This document shows positions 28,275 through 36,834 of a DNA stretch of 54,347 bases, one piece after another. A model generated the notes under the pieces. It had not been told where the DNA came from. It did not search any database and saw nothing but the letters and a program-made list of their open reading frames with translations. The position numbers and the translations under genes are program-made. Position 1 is the stretch's first letter. Every line of letters begins with the position of its first letter. The DNA is from an uncultured Alphaproteobacteria bacterium (GTDB taxonomy: Bacteria > Pseudomonadota > Alphaproteobacteria > Micropepsales > Micropepsaceae): positions 1 through 54,347 of the forward strand of contig CAIOFO010000027.1 of NCBI GenBank assembly GCA_903857685.1, written 5' to 3'.

Positions 28275-29183
28275 CTAGCGGATGCACCAGGCGCGGATGC
28301 CTTCCCGCTTCAGGAAAGCTTCCGCGCGGCGGCCCTTGAGCATGGCCAGCGTGGCGGTAATGCCGGCCTCGACGCAGCTATAGGCCGCGATGGTCACCGA
28401 CCGCGGCGCGTCCTTGACCGGCCAGCCGGTGCGCGGATTGAGAATGTGGCTGTAGCGCACACCGTCCCGCAGCAGGAAGCGGCGGGCATCGCCGCTGGTC
28501 GCAAGCGCGCCTTCCCTGAGCTCCAGCATGCCTGCCATCCCGCCGCTTTTCTCGACCGATTCAATCGCCACGTTCCAGGGGATGCCGCCGCTGCGCGGCC
28601 CGCTGACCCGCAGGTCACCGCCGAAATTCACCAGCATGGGCAGCGGCGCGATCGCCAGGGCTTCGGCCAGCGCCCGGTCCACGGCATACTCCTTGGCCAG
28701 GCCGCCCAGATCGATTTCCATGCCCGGCGGCAGCTTCAGTTCCGGCGGCTTCCACGACACTTTCGGCCAGCCGACCAGCGGCAGCAGGTCGAGGATTCGC
28801 TGGGCGCCGGGGAGCCTGTCCGAGCCGTCGAAATGCCAGGCCCGGCGCAGCACGCCCGAAGTGATGTCGAACATCCCGTCGCTGGCGTCAAAGCATTGCC
28901 GGGCGCACTCCAGCAGGCTGGATGTTTCTTCGTCCACCACCAGGCCCAGATGCCCTGCGGCATTGATCCGGCCCACCACGCTGTCGACGCGGTAGCGGCT
29001 GAATTTCAGTTCAATGCGGCGGGCCTCGGCTTCCACCGCAATGCCGATCCGTTCCGCCAGGGCCGCATCGCTGGTTTCCACGCGCACTTCGCAGGGCGTC
29101 GCCATGGCATGAAAGCTGACGTGATAGTCCGGACCCAGCCGTGTGATGCGGCGGGACGCCTCGGTTTCCGGCGCGGCCTGCAC
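28275..29183 (-). CDS. apbE: FAD:protein FMN transferase (ApbE family)
   Basis: Attaches FMN covalently to Thr or Ser of exported redox proteins. The product has 302 residues. Family motifs are FDITSGVLRRAW, EIDLGGLAKEYAVDRA, LVNFGGDLRVSG and HILNPRTGWPV, with the metal-site region GITATLAML near the end. No obvious signal peptide is seen, so export is unclear. The GTG start at 29183 directly follows the stop of the DUF3570 gene; ATG 29105 is an alternative. Its position next to a possible target suggests it flavinylates the DUF3570 protein. Confidence 0.92.
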   Translation of the reverse strand: MQAAPETEASRRITRLGPDYHVSFHAMATPCEVRVETSDAALAERIGIAVEAEARRIELKFSRYRVDSVVGRINAAGHLGLVVDEETSSLLECARQCFDASDGMFDITSGVLRRAWHFDGSDRLPGAQRILDLLPLVGWPKVSWKPPELKLPPGMEIDLGGLAKEYAVDRALAEALAIAPLPMLVNFGGDLRVSGPRSGGIPWNVAIESVEKSGGMAGMLELREGALATSGDARRFLLRDGVRYSHILNPRTGWPVKDAPRSVTIAAYSCVEAGITATLAMLKGRRAEAFLKREGIRAWCIR

Positions 29184-30611
29184 CTAGTGGAAGTCCCAGC
29201 TGTAGCCGATGAAGGCGATGGCGGCGCTGGTCTTCGGAAAAAGGTCCTGCTGCTTCAGCTGGCCGATGGCGCCGGCGGGATGGCTGTTGCCGCTTTGCGC
29301 GTAATATTCGCCCTTGACGTAGAATTCGGAGCGCTTGCTGACGATCCAGCCCAGCTTGGCGCCGAATGTCGTGCCCGTGAAGGACCCCAGCCTGCTGTCG
29401 GACGTGGCATAGGCGGGCAGGGCCTGGCCGCCCACCAGGTAGCTGTGAAAGAAGTTCGCCGCCGACTGGTGGTAATAGCGCGCGCTGGGCTCGACATAGA
29501 ATGCGCTTCCCAGGTTCAGCCGTTCGGCCAGATCCGCCGTCACCGACTTGATTCCCCAACTGTCGGTGAAATAGCGCAACGACAGGTCGGTGACGGTCGG
29601 CCCGAGATCCAGCTTGTTGTCCCAGTAGAAACTGTTGCTCTGGCGGCTCTGCGGGCGGTTCTCGTAAAGGCTTTGCGTCGGCACCCCGCTGGCCGGATCG
29701 ACCACCGAGACGATGCGATAGGGATCGTTCTGGTATCCCGATTGCTGGTCGAAGGCATAGTTGAACTGGGTCAGCCAGGACCGCGTCATCACCTGGGTCA
29801 GGCCGAGCACAAAGCCGAGCTGGGTCTTGTCGCGGGTGGACTGTGTTTTCCACTGCGCATTCATCACCGACAGGGGCGTCGGTATGCCGCCAAAGGGAAA
29901 GGAGGAATCGAATTCGGAATTGAGCGATAAGCTCATCGTGGTGTTGTTGGCGTTGAAATTCTGGGACAAATGGGTGTTGGCGGTGATGGATTGGTAGTCC
30001 GACTCCCGCGAATAGCCCGCGCCGACCCCGATCTCGGTGATGCCGCCCAGGGGCTGGGCCCAGGCGCCGTTCAGGGCGGCGCGATGGTCGTGAAACCCCT
30101 TGTCCATCGGCAGCGTGTTGGCCGGCACGGTATATTGCCGGCCCAGCGCGGCGGTGGCGAGCTGTCCCGGCGTCGGCGGCAACTTGATGATGGTGCTGCC
30201 GCCCGATGCGCTGGTGACGCTGGCGCTGGAGCCCTGCGCCTTGATCGGCGTGACGAAATTCTGCGGCAGGTTGGACGGCACCGCTCCATTGGGGGTGGCG
30301 CCCGATACCGAGTCGGCGACCCCGCCAATGCTGAGCTGCCGACCATCGGCCGCATGCATGCTCAGGTTCGCCGTGGGCTCGATGGCGCCGACTCGGCCGC
30401 CGGCTTCCTGATAGACAAGGAGCGCGGCATCAAGCTGCGAATAGGTGAAGCCCGGCCCGAAATTGTTGTTCCGCGTGCCGGAGGCGTCGTCATAATAGGA
30501 CTGGGCCGCCGCCTGTCCCGCCAGCGGCGGCAGCGCCGCCGCCAGCAGGCCCGCCGATATGCGCGCCAGGCTTTTGCGGACATTGCCGCGGCGGCGCTTT
30601 TTCAATTGCAC
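29184..30611 (-). CDS. DUF3570 outer-membrane barrel-like protein with flavinylation-type motif
   Basis: A 475-residue exported protein. There is a signal peptide (about residues 1-37, ending GQAAAQ), then an N-terminal region with DSVSGATPN (Asp100 to Asn108), then alternating beta strands to the end (GYSWDFH), as in outer-membrane barrels. The DxxSGAT motif is the type that ApbE modifies at Thr (here Thr106) in NqrB, NqrC and RnfG. GTG 30611 has GGAGG six bases upstream and overlaps the DUF4266 gene. The neighbours (thioredoxin, DUF4266 lipoprotein, ApbE) support an envelope redox role, which remains unproved. Confidence 0.88.
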   Translation of the reverse strand: MQLKKRRRGNVRKSLARISAGLLAAALPPLAGQAAAQSYYDDASGTRNNNFGPGFTYSQLDAALLVYQEAGGRVGAIEPTANLSMHAADGRQLSIGGVADSVSGATPNGAVPSNLPQNFVTPIKAQGSSASVTSASGGSTIIKLPPTPGQLATAALGRQYTVPANTLPMDKGFHDHRAALNGAWAQPLGGITEIGVGAGYSRESDYQSITANTHLSQNFNANNTTMSLSLNSEFDSSFPFGGIPTPLSVMNAQWKTQSTRDKTQLGFVLGLTQVMTRSWLTQFNYAFDQQSGYQNDPYRIVSVVDPASGVPTQSLYENRPQSRQSNSFYWDNKLDLGPTVTDLSLRYFTDSWGIKSVTADLAERLNLGSAFYVEPSARYYHQSAANFFHSYLVGGQALPAYATSDSRLGSFTGTTFGAKLGWIVSKRSEFYVKGEYYAQSGNSHPAGAIGQLKQQDLFPKTSAAIAFIGYSWDFH

Positions 30612-30826
30612 CCGCAGCCTCCGCCGGCAAAGCCGCGGCCGCCGCTGGAAGCCTCCTTGCTGAAATAGACATGGTCTTCGGCCGCGGTCTGCAGCGGATA
30701 GGGATCCACCAGCATTTCATGCCGCGCCATCAGGTCCTTTTCCCAGGGCTTGGGACCGAGCGAGGCGCATCCCGCCAGCGCCAGCGCCATGCCGGCCAGG
30801 AAAACCGTTCTTGCCGCCGTCCGCAT
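30602..30826 (-). CDS. DUF4266 lipoprotein
   Basis: A 74-residue small lipoprotein with lipobox LALAGC at about residue 20, then GPKPWEKDLMARHEML, a conserved family stretch, and a Gly/Cys-rich tail (GGGCGCN). The CxC at the end could bind metal or form a disulfide. Start ATG 30826 lies next to the thioredoxin stop. It overlaps the DUF3570 gene by ten bases. DUF4266 and DUF3570 genes commonly occur together. Confidence 0.87.
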   Translation of the reverse strand: MRTAARTVFLAGMALALAGCASLGPKPWEKDLMARHEMLVDPYPLQTAAEDHVYFSKEASSGGRGFAGGGCGCN

Positions 30827-30828
30827 GG

Positions 30829-31275
30829 TCAACCGCCTCCGCCGATCAGGCTTTCCAGATGCGTGACATATTCGCTCTCCTTGGCCGGAAAAAAGCCGCT
30901 ATGGACGAAGTGCTGCTTGCCGTCCCGCCCGATCAGCACGCTGGTCGGCATGTCCTTGAAATCATACTGGCGGGCGATCTTGCCGCTGGGGTCATAAACG
31001 ATGCGAAACGCGTGCGGCACCTGGCCGAGAAATTCATCGGCCTGGGCGCGGTCGCGGTCCACGTCCACGGCGACGACCACCACGCCCTTGGAGGCATATA
31101 TCTGCTGCATCTGGTTCATCCAGGGAAAGGACAGGCGGCAGGGCACGCACCAGGAAGCCCAGAAATCGAGATAGACGACCTTGCCCTTGAAGGCGCTGAG
31201 ATCCAGATCTTGGGCGTGGGCGGGCAGGGCGAGAGCGAGGCTGAACAGAATGGCGGTTAACGGACGTATGGACAT
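30829..31275 (-). CDS. TlpA-like periplasmic thioredoxin
   Basis: A 148-residue exported thiol-disulfide protein. Signal peptide residues 1-22 (LALPAHAQ), then a thioredoxin fold with active site WCVPC (Cys43, Cys46), and a cis-proline in DMPTSVLIG. It probably reduces disulfides in the periplasm, perhaps in the neighbouring DUF4266 or DUF3570 protein. It is first in the four-gene set thioredoxin, DUF4266, DUF3570, apbE, which overlap or abut one another. Confidence 0.92.
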   Translation of the reverse strand: MSIRPLTAILFSLALALPAHAQDLDLSAFKGKVVYLDFWASWCVPCRLSFPWMNQMQQIYASKGVVVVAVDVDRDRAQADEFLGQVPHAFRIVYDPSGKIARQYDFKDMPTSVLIGRDGKQHFVHSGFFPAKESEYVTHLESLIGGGG

Positions 31276-31360
31276 GCGTCGCTTTTCCTGCGGTGATTTT
31301 GCGGTGAAGAAGGCCTAGCACCCCGGCGCCGCCGCAACATTACGGCATTTCGCCTTTTTG

Positions 31361-31374
31361 GTGATGTAGATCAT
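31361..31374. promoter_or_regulatory. Weak FNR/FixK-like site upstream of the thioredoxin/apbE genes
   Basis: GTGATGTAGATCAT has the core TGAT-N4-ATCA of FNR boxes but the outer bases differ from TTGAT-N4-ATCAA. It lies about 86 bp before the thioredoxin start. Confidence 0.3.
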
Positions 31375-31390
31375 TGGTCGCAGCCATGGG

Positions 31391-32755
31391 TCAGGCGGCC
31401 GGAAACAGGATCGCGACCTTGAGGCCGGGATGGTTGTCTGCGGCATCAATTTCCGCCGCATGCAGGTCGGCGACGGCGGCCACGATGCTCAGGCCCAGGC
31501 CGTTGCCGGCCGTCGTCCGGCTGGTTTCCAGGCGATAGAATCGCTGGAATATGCGCTTGCGCTCGCCTTCCGGCACGCCCGGTCCGTCATCCGACACATC
31601 CAGCTCGACGCCGCCGCGCGCCTTGCGCAGGCAGACGGTGATGCTGGAATTGGCGGGCGTGTGGGTTGAGGCGTTTTCCAGCAGATTGGCGAGGGACAGC
31701 GTTATCAGTTCCTGGTCGCCGTTGATCCACAGATCGGGCTCGATCTGATGGCTCAGGATGTGCCCATCGTCCTCGAAGGCCGGGCCGAATGTCTCGCAGA
31801 TGTCGGCGACCAGGTTGCTGAGGCAAACATGCTGAAAGCCGCTGCGCCGGCTGCCGCTTTCGATCTGCGCCACGCGCAGGATGGCGCTGAACATGCCCAG
31901 AATATCGTCCAGTTCGCCCACGCTTTTCTCGATCACCTCCTGGCATTCTGCCGGCGTAAGCGCCCGGAGCCGGGCGGTGTCGAGCTGGCGGCGCAGGCGG
32001 CCCAGCGGCGTGCGCAGATCGTGCGCGATGTCGTTGGACAGATGCTTCAGGCTTTCGGTGAGGCTGTTGGTGCGGTCGAGCATGCGGTTCAGCGTCGCCG
32101 CCAGCCGGTCGAGATCGTCGGGGGCACTGCGCCGGGGCACGCGCCGCCTGATGTCGCCTTCGATGATCGCTTCCAGGGTCCTGGTGATGGCTTCGATGCG
32201 CTTGAGGAACTCGGAGCTGAGCAGCACGCCGCCCGCCACCGCCAGGGTGAGGGAAAGCAGGAACACCCAGGCAAAGGTTTTCAGGATCACGGTGCCGTAA
32301 TTGGCCACTTCGCCCCAGTCATCGCCAACCAGCAGGCACAATCCCTTGGGCAGCGGCGTGATATAGACGCCAAGCTGCTCCTGCTGGCCGGGGGCCTCGT
32401 CGCCGTCCGGCGGCCCTTTCAGCGTGGTCCAGCCCCGGGTGCAGGTCACTATCGGAAGATCGCCGAACAGATGATGGCCGGCATTGTCGTAGAGCGTGAA
32501 ATCCAGGCCATCGGCCAGCCTTCCGCGCTGGCGGTCGGAAATGGCGCGGATCACCTGGCGCACGCCGCCCGAATTGTAATCGGCTTCCAGGGCGGCGGAT
32601 TCGGAAAAAATACGGGCGTGGAATTCGCGGCTGAGTTCCCGTGTGACCGAAAAATAGGTCACCACCGCCAGCAGCCCCACGGAAAGCGCGAAGAGCCCGG
32701 CATAGGCGGCCGTCAGCCTGAAGCTGGCCGAATTAAGCGTCTGCGTTAGGCGCAC
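31391..32755 (-). CDS. Membrane sensor histidine kinase with HAMP domain
   Basis: Sensor of a two-component system, 454 residues. TM1 is about residues 13-35, the periplasmic sensor domain 36-155, TM2 158-180, then HAMP, HisKA with phospho-acceptor His245 in AHDLRTPLGRLR, and HATPase with DDGPGVPE and GNGLGLSIV. GTG 32755 overlaps the regulator gene by 23 bases, so the pair is co-translated. It lies 115 bp upstream of the thioredoxin/apbE set on the same strand; control of that set is possible. The stimulus is unknown. Confidence 0.92.
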   Translation of the reverse strand: MRLTQTLNSASFRLTAAYAGLFALSVGLLAVVTYFSVTRELSREFHARIFSESAALEADYNSGGVRQVIRAISDRQRGRLADGLDFTLYDNAGHHLFGDLPIVTCTRGWTTLKGPPDGDEAPGQQEQLGVYITPLPKGLCLLVGDDWGEVANYGTVILKTFAWVFLLSLTLAVAGGVLLSSEFLKRIEAITRTLEAIIEGDIRRRVPRRSAPDDLDRLAATLNRMLDRTNSLTESLKHLSNDIAHDLRTPLGRLRRQLDTARLRALTPAECQEVIEKSVGELDDILGMFSAILRVAQIESGSRRSGFQHVCLSNLVADICETFGPAFEDDGHILSHQIEPDLWINGDQELITLSLANLLENASTHTPANSSITVCLRKARGGVELDVSDDGPGVPEGERKRIFQRFYRLETSRTTAGNGLGLSIVAAVADLHAAEIDAADNHPGLKVAILFPAA

Positions 32756-33407
32756 GAACTGTGTATCCCGATCCGCGCACCGTGTGGATCAGGTCGCTTC
32801 CGACCTTGGACCTGAGGCGGCTCATATGGGTTTCGACGATATGGGTCTTGGGATTGAAATGGAAATTCCACACCCCGGCCAGAAGCATGGTGCGGGTGAT
32901 GACCTGGTCCTGGTGCAGCAGGAGATATTCCAGCAGGGCGAATTCACGCGGCTGCAGCGTAATCGCCGCGCCGGCGCGCGTCACCTTGCGCCGGATGCGG
33001 TCCAGCTCCAGGTCGCCCAGCTTGAGGAGCTGCGGTTCCTGCGACAAGGGCGGACGGCGCAGCAGTGCATTGACCCGCGCCAGCAATTCGGCAAAGGCAA
33101 AAGGCTTGGGCAGGTAGTCGTCGGCGCCGGCATTCAGGCCCTCGACGCGATCATCCAGGCCGCCCAAGTTGCTGAGAATGAGAACCGGGCAATGCTTGCC
33201 CTGGTCACGCAGGGTCTTGACCAGCGTCAGGCCGTCAAGTCCTGGCAGCATTCGGTCCACGATCATCAGATCGTAATTGCCCCCACTGGCCATCTCCAGC
33301 CCGCTGTCGCCGCGGCCGGCATATTCGACATGATGACCGTTTTCGCGCAGGCCCTTCTCGACATAGGCGGCGAGCGCGTCTTCGTCTTCGACCAGCAGAA
33401 TATTCAT
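32733..33407 (-). CDS. OmpR-family response regulator
   Basis: A 224-residue DNA-binding regulator paired with the overlapping kinase. The receiver has LLVEDED, phospho-acceptor Asp51 in IVDRMLPGLDGL, and Lys in LPKPFAF. The C-terminal winged helix contains REFALLEYLLLHQDQVITR and VETHMSRLRSKV, and ends TVRGSGYTVRAPN. It is likely the first gene of the minus-strand unit. Its target genes are not shown by the sequence. Confidence 0.94.
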   Translation of the reverse strand: MNILLVEDEDALAAYVEKGLRENGHHVEYAGRGDSGLEMASGGNYDLMIVDRMLPGLDGLTLVKTLRDQGKHCPVLILSNLGGLDDRVEGLNAGADDYLPKPFAFAELLARVNALLRRPPLSQEPQLLKLGDLELDRIRRKVTRAGAAITLQPREFALLEYLLLHQDQVITRTMLLAGVWNFHFNPKTHIVETHMSRLRSKVGSDLIHTVRGSGYTVRAPNADA

Positions 33408-33480
33408 CGTGAAGGGGATGCCTTTTCTGCGGGACGCCTAGCGGGCGCGCCCTTTGAATGACGCGCCCGCCGGACGAACG

Positions 33481-33663
33481 TCAGGCCCGGGTGTTGACAG
33501 CCGCACCCATGCCCTGGGGCACCGCAGCGGTTGTTCCGGCGCGGGTGGATGCGCCGACTTCATCGCCATCTCCATCATGATCCGGACCGGGGCCTTCTTT
33601 TGCTTCCGGCGTCCGCGCGATCGGCAGCGCGGGCGGCGGGGATGATATTGCAGAAATACTCAT
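33481..33663 (-). CDS. Small acidic hypothetical protein
   Basis: Sixty residues from ATG 33663, which has GAGG upstream. N-terminus MSISAISSPPPALP, acidic middle GPGPDHDGDGDEVG, and a Val/Thr/Ala-rich C-terminus. The GPGP-D-DGD pattern recalls small Alphaproteobacterial proteins of unknown function, and the acidic repeats could bind Ca2+. A longer frame to 33732 is not supported. No function is assigned. Confidence 0.55.
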   Translation of the reverse strand: MSISAISSPPPALPIARTPEAKEGPGPDHDGDGDEVGASTRAGTTAAVPQGMGAAVNTRA

Positions 33664-33797
33664 CGAGATGGTTCCTCTTTTATACCACCATTTCGACGCT
33701 ACAGCCCAACCCTTCAGGCGGTGTAAAGCCAATATTGTGATTTTGTATACAAGCGGATGCGGCGGCCGCTATTGCGGATCACTCACAACGCGGCGCG

Positions 33798-34655
33798 CTA
33801 TTTCGCCAGTTTCCTGCGGACGGCCCGAAGTTCCTTGCGCCGCGCCGGGCTGGCTTCGGGGTAAGCCATTTTCAGGTCCTTGAGCGCGTCCAGGACGATC
33901 TGCGCCACAATCAGATGGGTGTTTTTCTTGTCGTCGGCGGGCACGACATACCATGGCGATTTTTTGCTGCTGGTGGCGCCGAGGCAGGCCTCATAGGCTT
34001 TCATATACTGTTTCCAGAATTTGCGTTCCTTGACGTCGTCCTCGCCGAATTTCCAGTTCTTCTCCGGCGCATCAATCCGCGCCAGGAAACGCTTGCGCTG
34101 TTCTTCCGGCGACATGTGCAGGAAGAATTTGATGATGCGGGTGCCGTTGGCGTGCAGATGCTGCTCCAGGCCCCGGATGGACCGGTAGCGATGCTCCCAG
34201 ATGTCTTCGCCATCCGGCACGCATTCGCCCGCCAGGATTTCCGGATGAACCCGCACGATCAGCACTTCCTCGTAATAGGAACGGTTGAAGATGCCGATGT
34301 GGCCGCGTTCCGGCAGGTCGCGGGTGGTGCGCCAGAGGAAATCATGCTGCAGCTCGGCGGCGCTGGGATGCTTGAAGCTGAAGACCTGGCAGCCCTGGGG
34401 ATTGATGCCGGACATGACATGCTTAATGACGCTGTCCTTGCCCGCCGCATCCATCGCCTGGAAAATCAGCAGCACGGCGTTGCGGTCCATCGCATAGAGA
34501 AGCTGCTGCTGCGCGCTCAATTTCGCCACCCGCTCTTCCAGCAGGGCCTTGTAATGCTCGGGCGACTTGTAGACCGGGGCAATGGCGGTGGGCCATTTGG
34601 CGAGATCGACTTTCTCGCCTTCCTTCACCGCGAAGTTTTTCGTTTTTGTCTTCAT
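33798..34655 (-). CDS. ppk2: Polyphosphate kinase 2 family protein
   Basis: Uses polyphosphate to phosphorylate nucleoside mono- or diphosphates. The product has 285 residues. Walker A is [16 protein letters not shown] and the Walker B/lid region includes [19 protein letters not shown] and [32 protein letters not shown] is a family motif. The AMP versus ADP preference cannot be read from the sequence. It starts two bases after the stop of the PaaG-like gene, so the two form an operon. Confidence 0.93.
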   Translation of the reverse strand: MKTKTKNFAVKEGEKVDLAKWPTAIAPVYKSPEHYKALLEERVAKLSAQQQLLYAMDRNAVLLIFQAMDAAGKDSVIKHVMSGINPQGCQVFSFKHPSAAELQHDFLWRTTRDLPERGHIGIFNRSYYEEVLIVRVHPEILAGECVPDGEDIWEHRYRSIRGLEQHLHANGTRIIKFFLHMSPEEQRKRFLARIDAPEKNWKFGEDDVKERKFWKQYMKAYEACLGATSSKKSPWYVVPADDKKNTHLIVAQIVLDALKDLKMAYPEASPARRKELRAVRRKLAK

Positions 34656-34657
34656 TG

Positions 34658-35440
34658 CTATTTTCCCGTGAAGCGGGGTGGGCGTTTTTCACGAAACGCC
34701 TTCAGTCCCTCGCGAAAATCCGCGCTGGCGCCCGCCTTGCGCTGCGCCGCCTGCTCCAGGGCAAGCTGCCCTTCATAGGAATTGTGCTGGCTTTCCCAGA
34801 ACAGCTTGCGGGTCAGGGCCAGGGCGGCCGGGCCGTGCGCCAGTTTTTCCGCCAGGCGAAGCGCCTCCTCCATCAATGTTTCGTCGTCGGCGACAAAGTT
34901 GATCAGGCCCCAATCGAGCGCCTTTTGCGCCGGCAGCATCTCGGCCAGCAGCGCCAGTTCGCGCGCCCGCGCCAGCCCCACCAGGCGCGGCAGCAGCCAG
35001 GTCGAGCCGCCATCCGGCACCAGGCCGATCCTGGTGAAACCCTGCTGAAAAAAAGCCGAGCGGGCGGCGATGACGAGATCGCCGCTGAGCGCCAGGCTCA
35101 TGCCGATGCCGACCGCAGCCCCGTTCACCGCCATCACCAGCGGCATGCGCAGATCGCGCAGCCGCCGCAGGAAAGGATGATAGACCTGTTCCAGCAGGGC
35201 GCCGGTATCCGGCACATCGCCGGACGGCAGGCTGAGATCGGCGCCGGCGCAGAACGCCTTGCCGGTGCCGGTCAGGATCAGGGCGCGAAAACGCGCATCG
35301 CCTTCGATCAGGTCCAGCGCCCCCGTCAGGCTCTTTATCATGGCGGGCGAGACGGCGTTCATCACCAGCGGATGGTTCAGGGCCAGGATGGCGACGCTGT
35401 CATGCGCCGTCAGCTCGGCATGTTCGAATTGCGTCTTCAT
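34658..35440 (-). CDS. Enoyl-CoA hydratase/isomerase family protein (PaaG-like)
   Basis: A 260-residue crotonase-fold enzyme acting on acyl-CoA. The oxyanion-hole segments are FCAGADLS and [20 protein letters not shown]. The region [20 protein letters not shown] resembles PaaG-type isomerases: an Asp stands where classical hydratases have a Glu. This favours isomerase over hydratase activity. No phenylacetate genes are nearby, so the pathway is unclear. The start is ATG 35440. Confidence 0.87.
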   Translation of the reverse strand: MKTQFEHAELTAHDSVAILALNHPLVMNAVSPAMIKSLTGALDLIEGDARFRALILTGTGKAFCAGADLSLPSGDVPDTGALLEQVYHPFLRRLRDLRMPLVMAVNGAAVGIGMSLALSGDLVIAARSAFFQQGFTRIGLVPDGGSTWLLPRLVGLARARELALLAEMLPAQKALDWGLINFVADDETLMEEALRLAEKLAHGPAALALTRKLFWESQHNSYEGQLALEQAAQRKAGASADFREGLKAFREKRPPRFTGK

Positions 35441-35469
35441 GCCGGAACCATAGCGGTGAGGCCGGGCAA

Positions 35470-35494
35470 GCGAAAGCTCCAGTGGAGCTTTCGC
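35470..35494. repeat. Perfect palindrome, degenerate family A copy
   Basis: Twelve-base arms (GCGAAAGCTCCA) around one G. Core AAAGCTCCAGTGGAGCTTT at 35473-35491, with flanks that resemble the family A repeats in reverse. It lies between the diguanylate cyclase stop and the PaaG-like gene start. Confidence 0.65.
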
Positions 35495-35549
35495 CGGCCG
35501 AACGCCCGCATTTGCGGGCGCGTCCCGGCGTCAGGCGGGCTGGAGGTGA

Positions 35550-36599
35550 TTACGCGGCGCTTGAGATTTGGCTCGCCATGCGGGGATCGTTCTGGCCCAG
35601 CACCATGTTGCGGCCATTCTGCTTGGCGCCATACAGGCAGGCATCGGCCCGGCGGATGATGGATTCGATGGTGTCGCCGGCGGTGAATTCGGAGACCCCG
35701 ATCGAAATGGTGATGGTGCCCAGCACGTCGCCGGTGGATTTCTTCACCAGCTTGCGGCCCTGCACCGCCAGGCGGATCTGGTCGGCGACATGGATGGCGT
35801 CGGTGAGGCTGGTGCCGCGCAGGATGACGCCGAATTCCTCGCCGCCATAGCGCGCGGCGGTGTCGCGGCCCTTGAGATTGTCGGACAGGCAGCTCGCCAC
35901 CAGGCGCAGCACCTGGTCGCCGGTCTGGTGGCCCCAGCTGTCGTTGAATTTCTTGAAATGGTCGATGTCGCACATCATCAGGGCGACGCTTTCGCCTTCG
36001 CCCAGCGCCAGCATGGCGGTTTCCATCGCGGCGTCGAACGCCTTGCGGTTGGCGATATTGGTCAGGGGATCGGTGAGGCTTTCCTTGCGGACATCGTCGA
36101 GCTTGCCGCGCAGCTCGGTGACCTGCTCGGAGGATTTCTGCAATTCGCCTTCCAGCGAGCGGGTGCGCGATTCCATTGCCTTGGTGGCGGCGATCAGTTC
36201 TTCCACCAGCTTGCGCATGTCGTCGGGCGACTGGCTGGCGTCCAGCTCGCCGGTGGCGGCGGACAGGGTGCTGGTATAGGCGCTGGTCTGGCGGGCGGCT
36301 GCCTCCAGCTTGACCATCACCGTGTCGATCACCTGGCTCATGCCGGTGCCGACATTGTCCATCGAGCGGGCGGCGCGCGCGCCGGACAGGCAGCGCAGGC
36401 GAAGGTCGGCGAGGATTTTGGGCGTGAAGGGATTCTTGTTGGCGATCATCGCCGCCATCACCTGAGTGACGCCGGGATGCTCGCCCGAGGCAAAGGCGTA
36501 GAACAGTTCGAAATTTTCGGGCGTCGGAACGACATTGCATTCGCCCATCTGGGCGACCGCAGTCTTGGCGAGCGATTGTTCCCGGTCTGATTTGTACAC
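35550..36599 (-). CDS. Diguanylate cyclase (GGDEF domain)
   Basis: Makes cyclic di-GMP from two GTP. The product has 349 residues from GTG 36599, which has GGGGA upstream; a TTG at 36644 would extend it by 15 residues. The N-terminal half has no known sensor fold and ends in a likely coiled coil (about 130-170). The C-terminal GGDEF domain has the active motif ARYGGEEFGVIL, NRKAFDAAME and DIDHFKKFND. The inhibitory RxxD site reads KGRD, so product inhibition may be weak. No membrane segments are seen. Confidence 0.88.
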   Translation of the reverse strand: MYKSDREQSLAKTAVAQMGECNVVPTPENFELFYAFASGEHPGVTQVMAAMIANKNPFTPKILADLRLRCLSGARAARSMDNVGTGMSQVIDTVMVKLEAAARQTSAYTSTLSAATGELDASQSPDDMRKLVEELIAATKAMESRTRSLEGELQKSSEQVTELRGKLDDVRKESLTDPLTNIANRKAFDAAMETAMLALGEGESVALMMCDIDHFKKFNDSWGHQTGDQVLRLVASCLSDNLKGRDTAARYGGEEFGVILRGTSLTDAIHVADQIRLAVQGRKLVKKSTGDVLGTITISIGVSEFTAGDTIESIIRRADACLYGAKQNGRNMVLGQNDPRMASQISSAA

Positions 36600-36755
36600 G
36601 TTATCGTCCCCACTGGCCGCCAAAACCACGCGCGGCAGGGGCAAGTGTCACGCCGTACGCGGTAAAAAAGCGTTAAGTTCCGTCGCAATGAGTACGGTTA
36701 TCGCGGGGTTTTTTGTACCAAAGGGCCCGGAAAAGGCGGCCCAGCGGTGCCCGGC

Positions 36756-36834
36756 CCTTCGCTTGCGCTCCGGGCGTTCGTCGCTTGAAATGGTTCACCG
36801 AACCATTTCATTGGCCTACGGCCAAACGCTCCTC
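36756..36834. repeat. Palindromic repeat, family A copy 3
   Basis: CCTTCGCTTGCGCTCCGGGC as in copy 1, then GTTCGTCGCTTG, hairpin AATGGTTCACCGAACCATT at 36789-36807, and a second small hairpin TGGCC/GGCCA. It ends at the helicase stop codon (36833-36835). It may terminate helicase mRNA. Confidence 0.75.

Noticed and set aside
28185-29930. Rightward frame of 581 codons opposite apbE and DUF3570
   Set aside because: No ribosome site or family motif; both leftward genes have clear families and overlaps.
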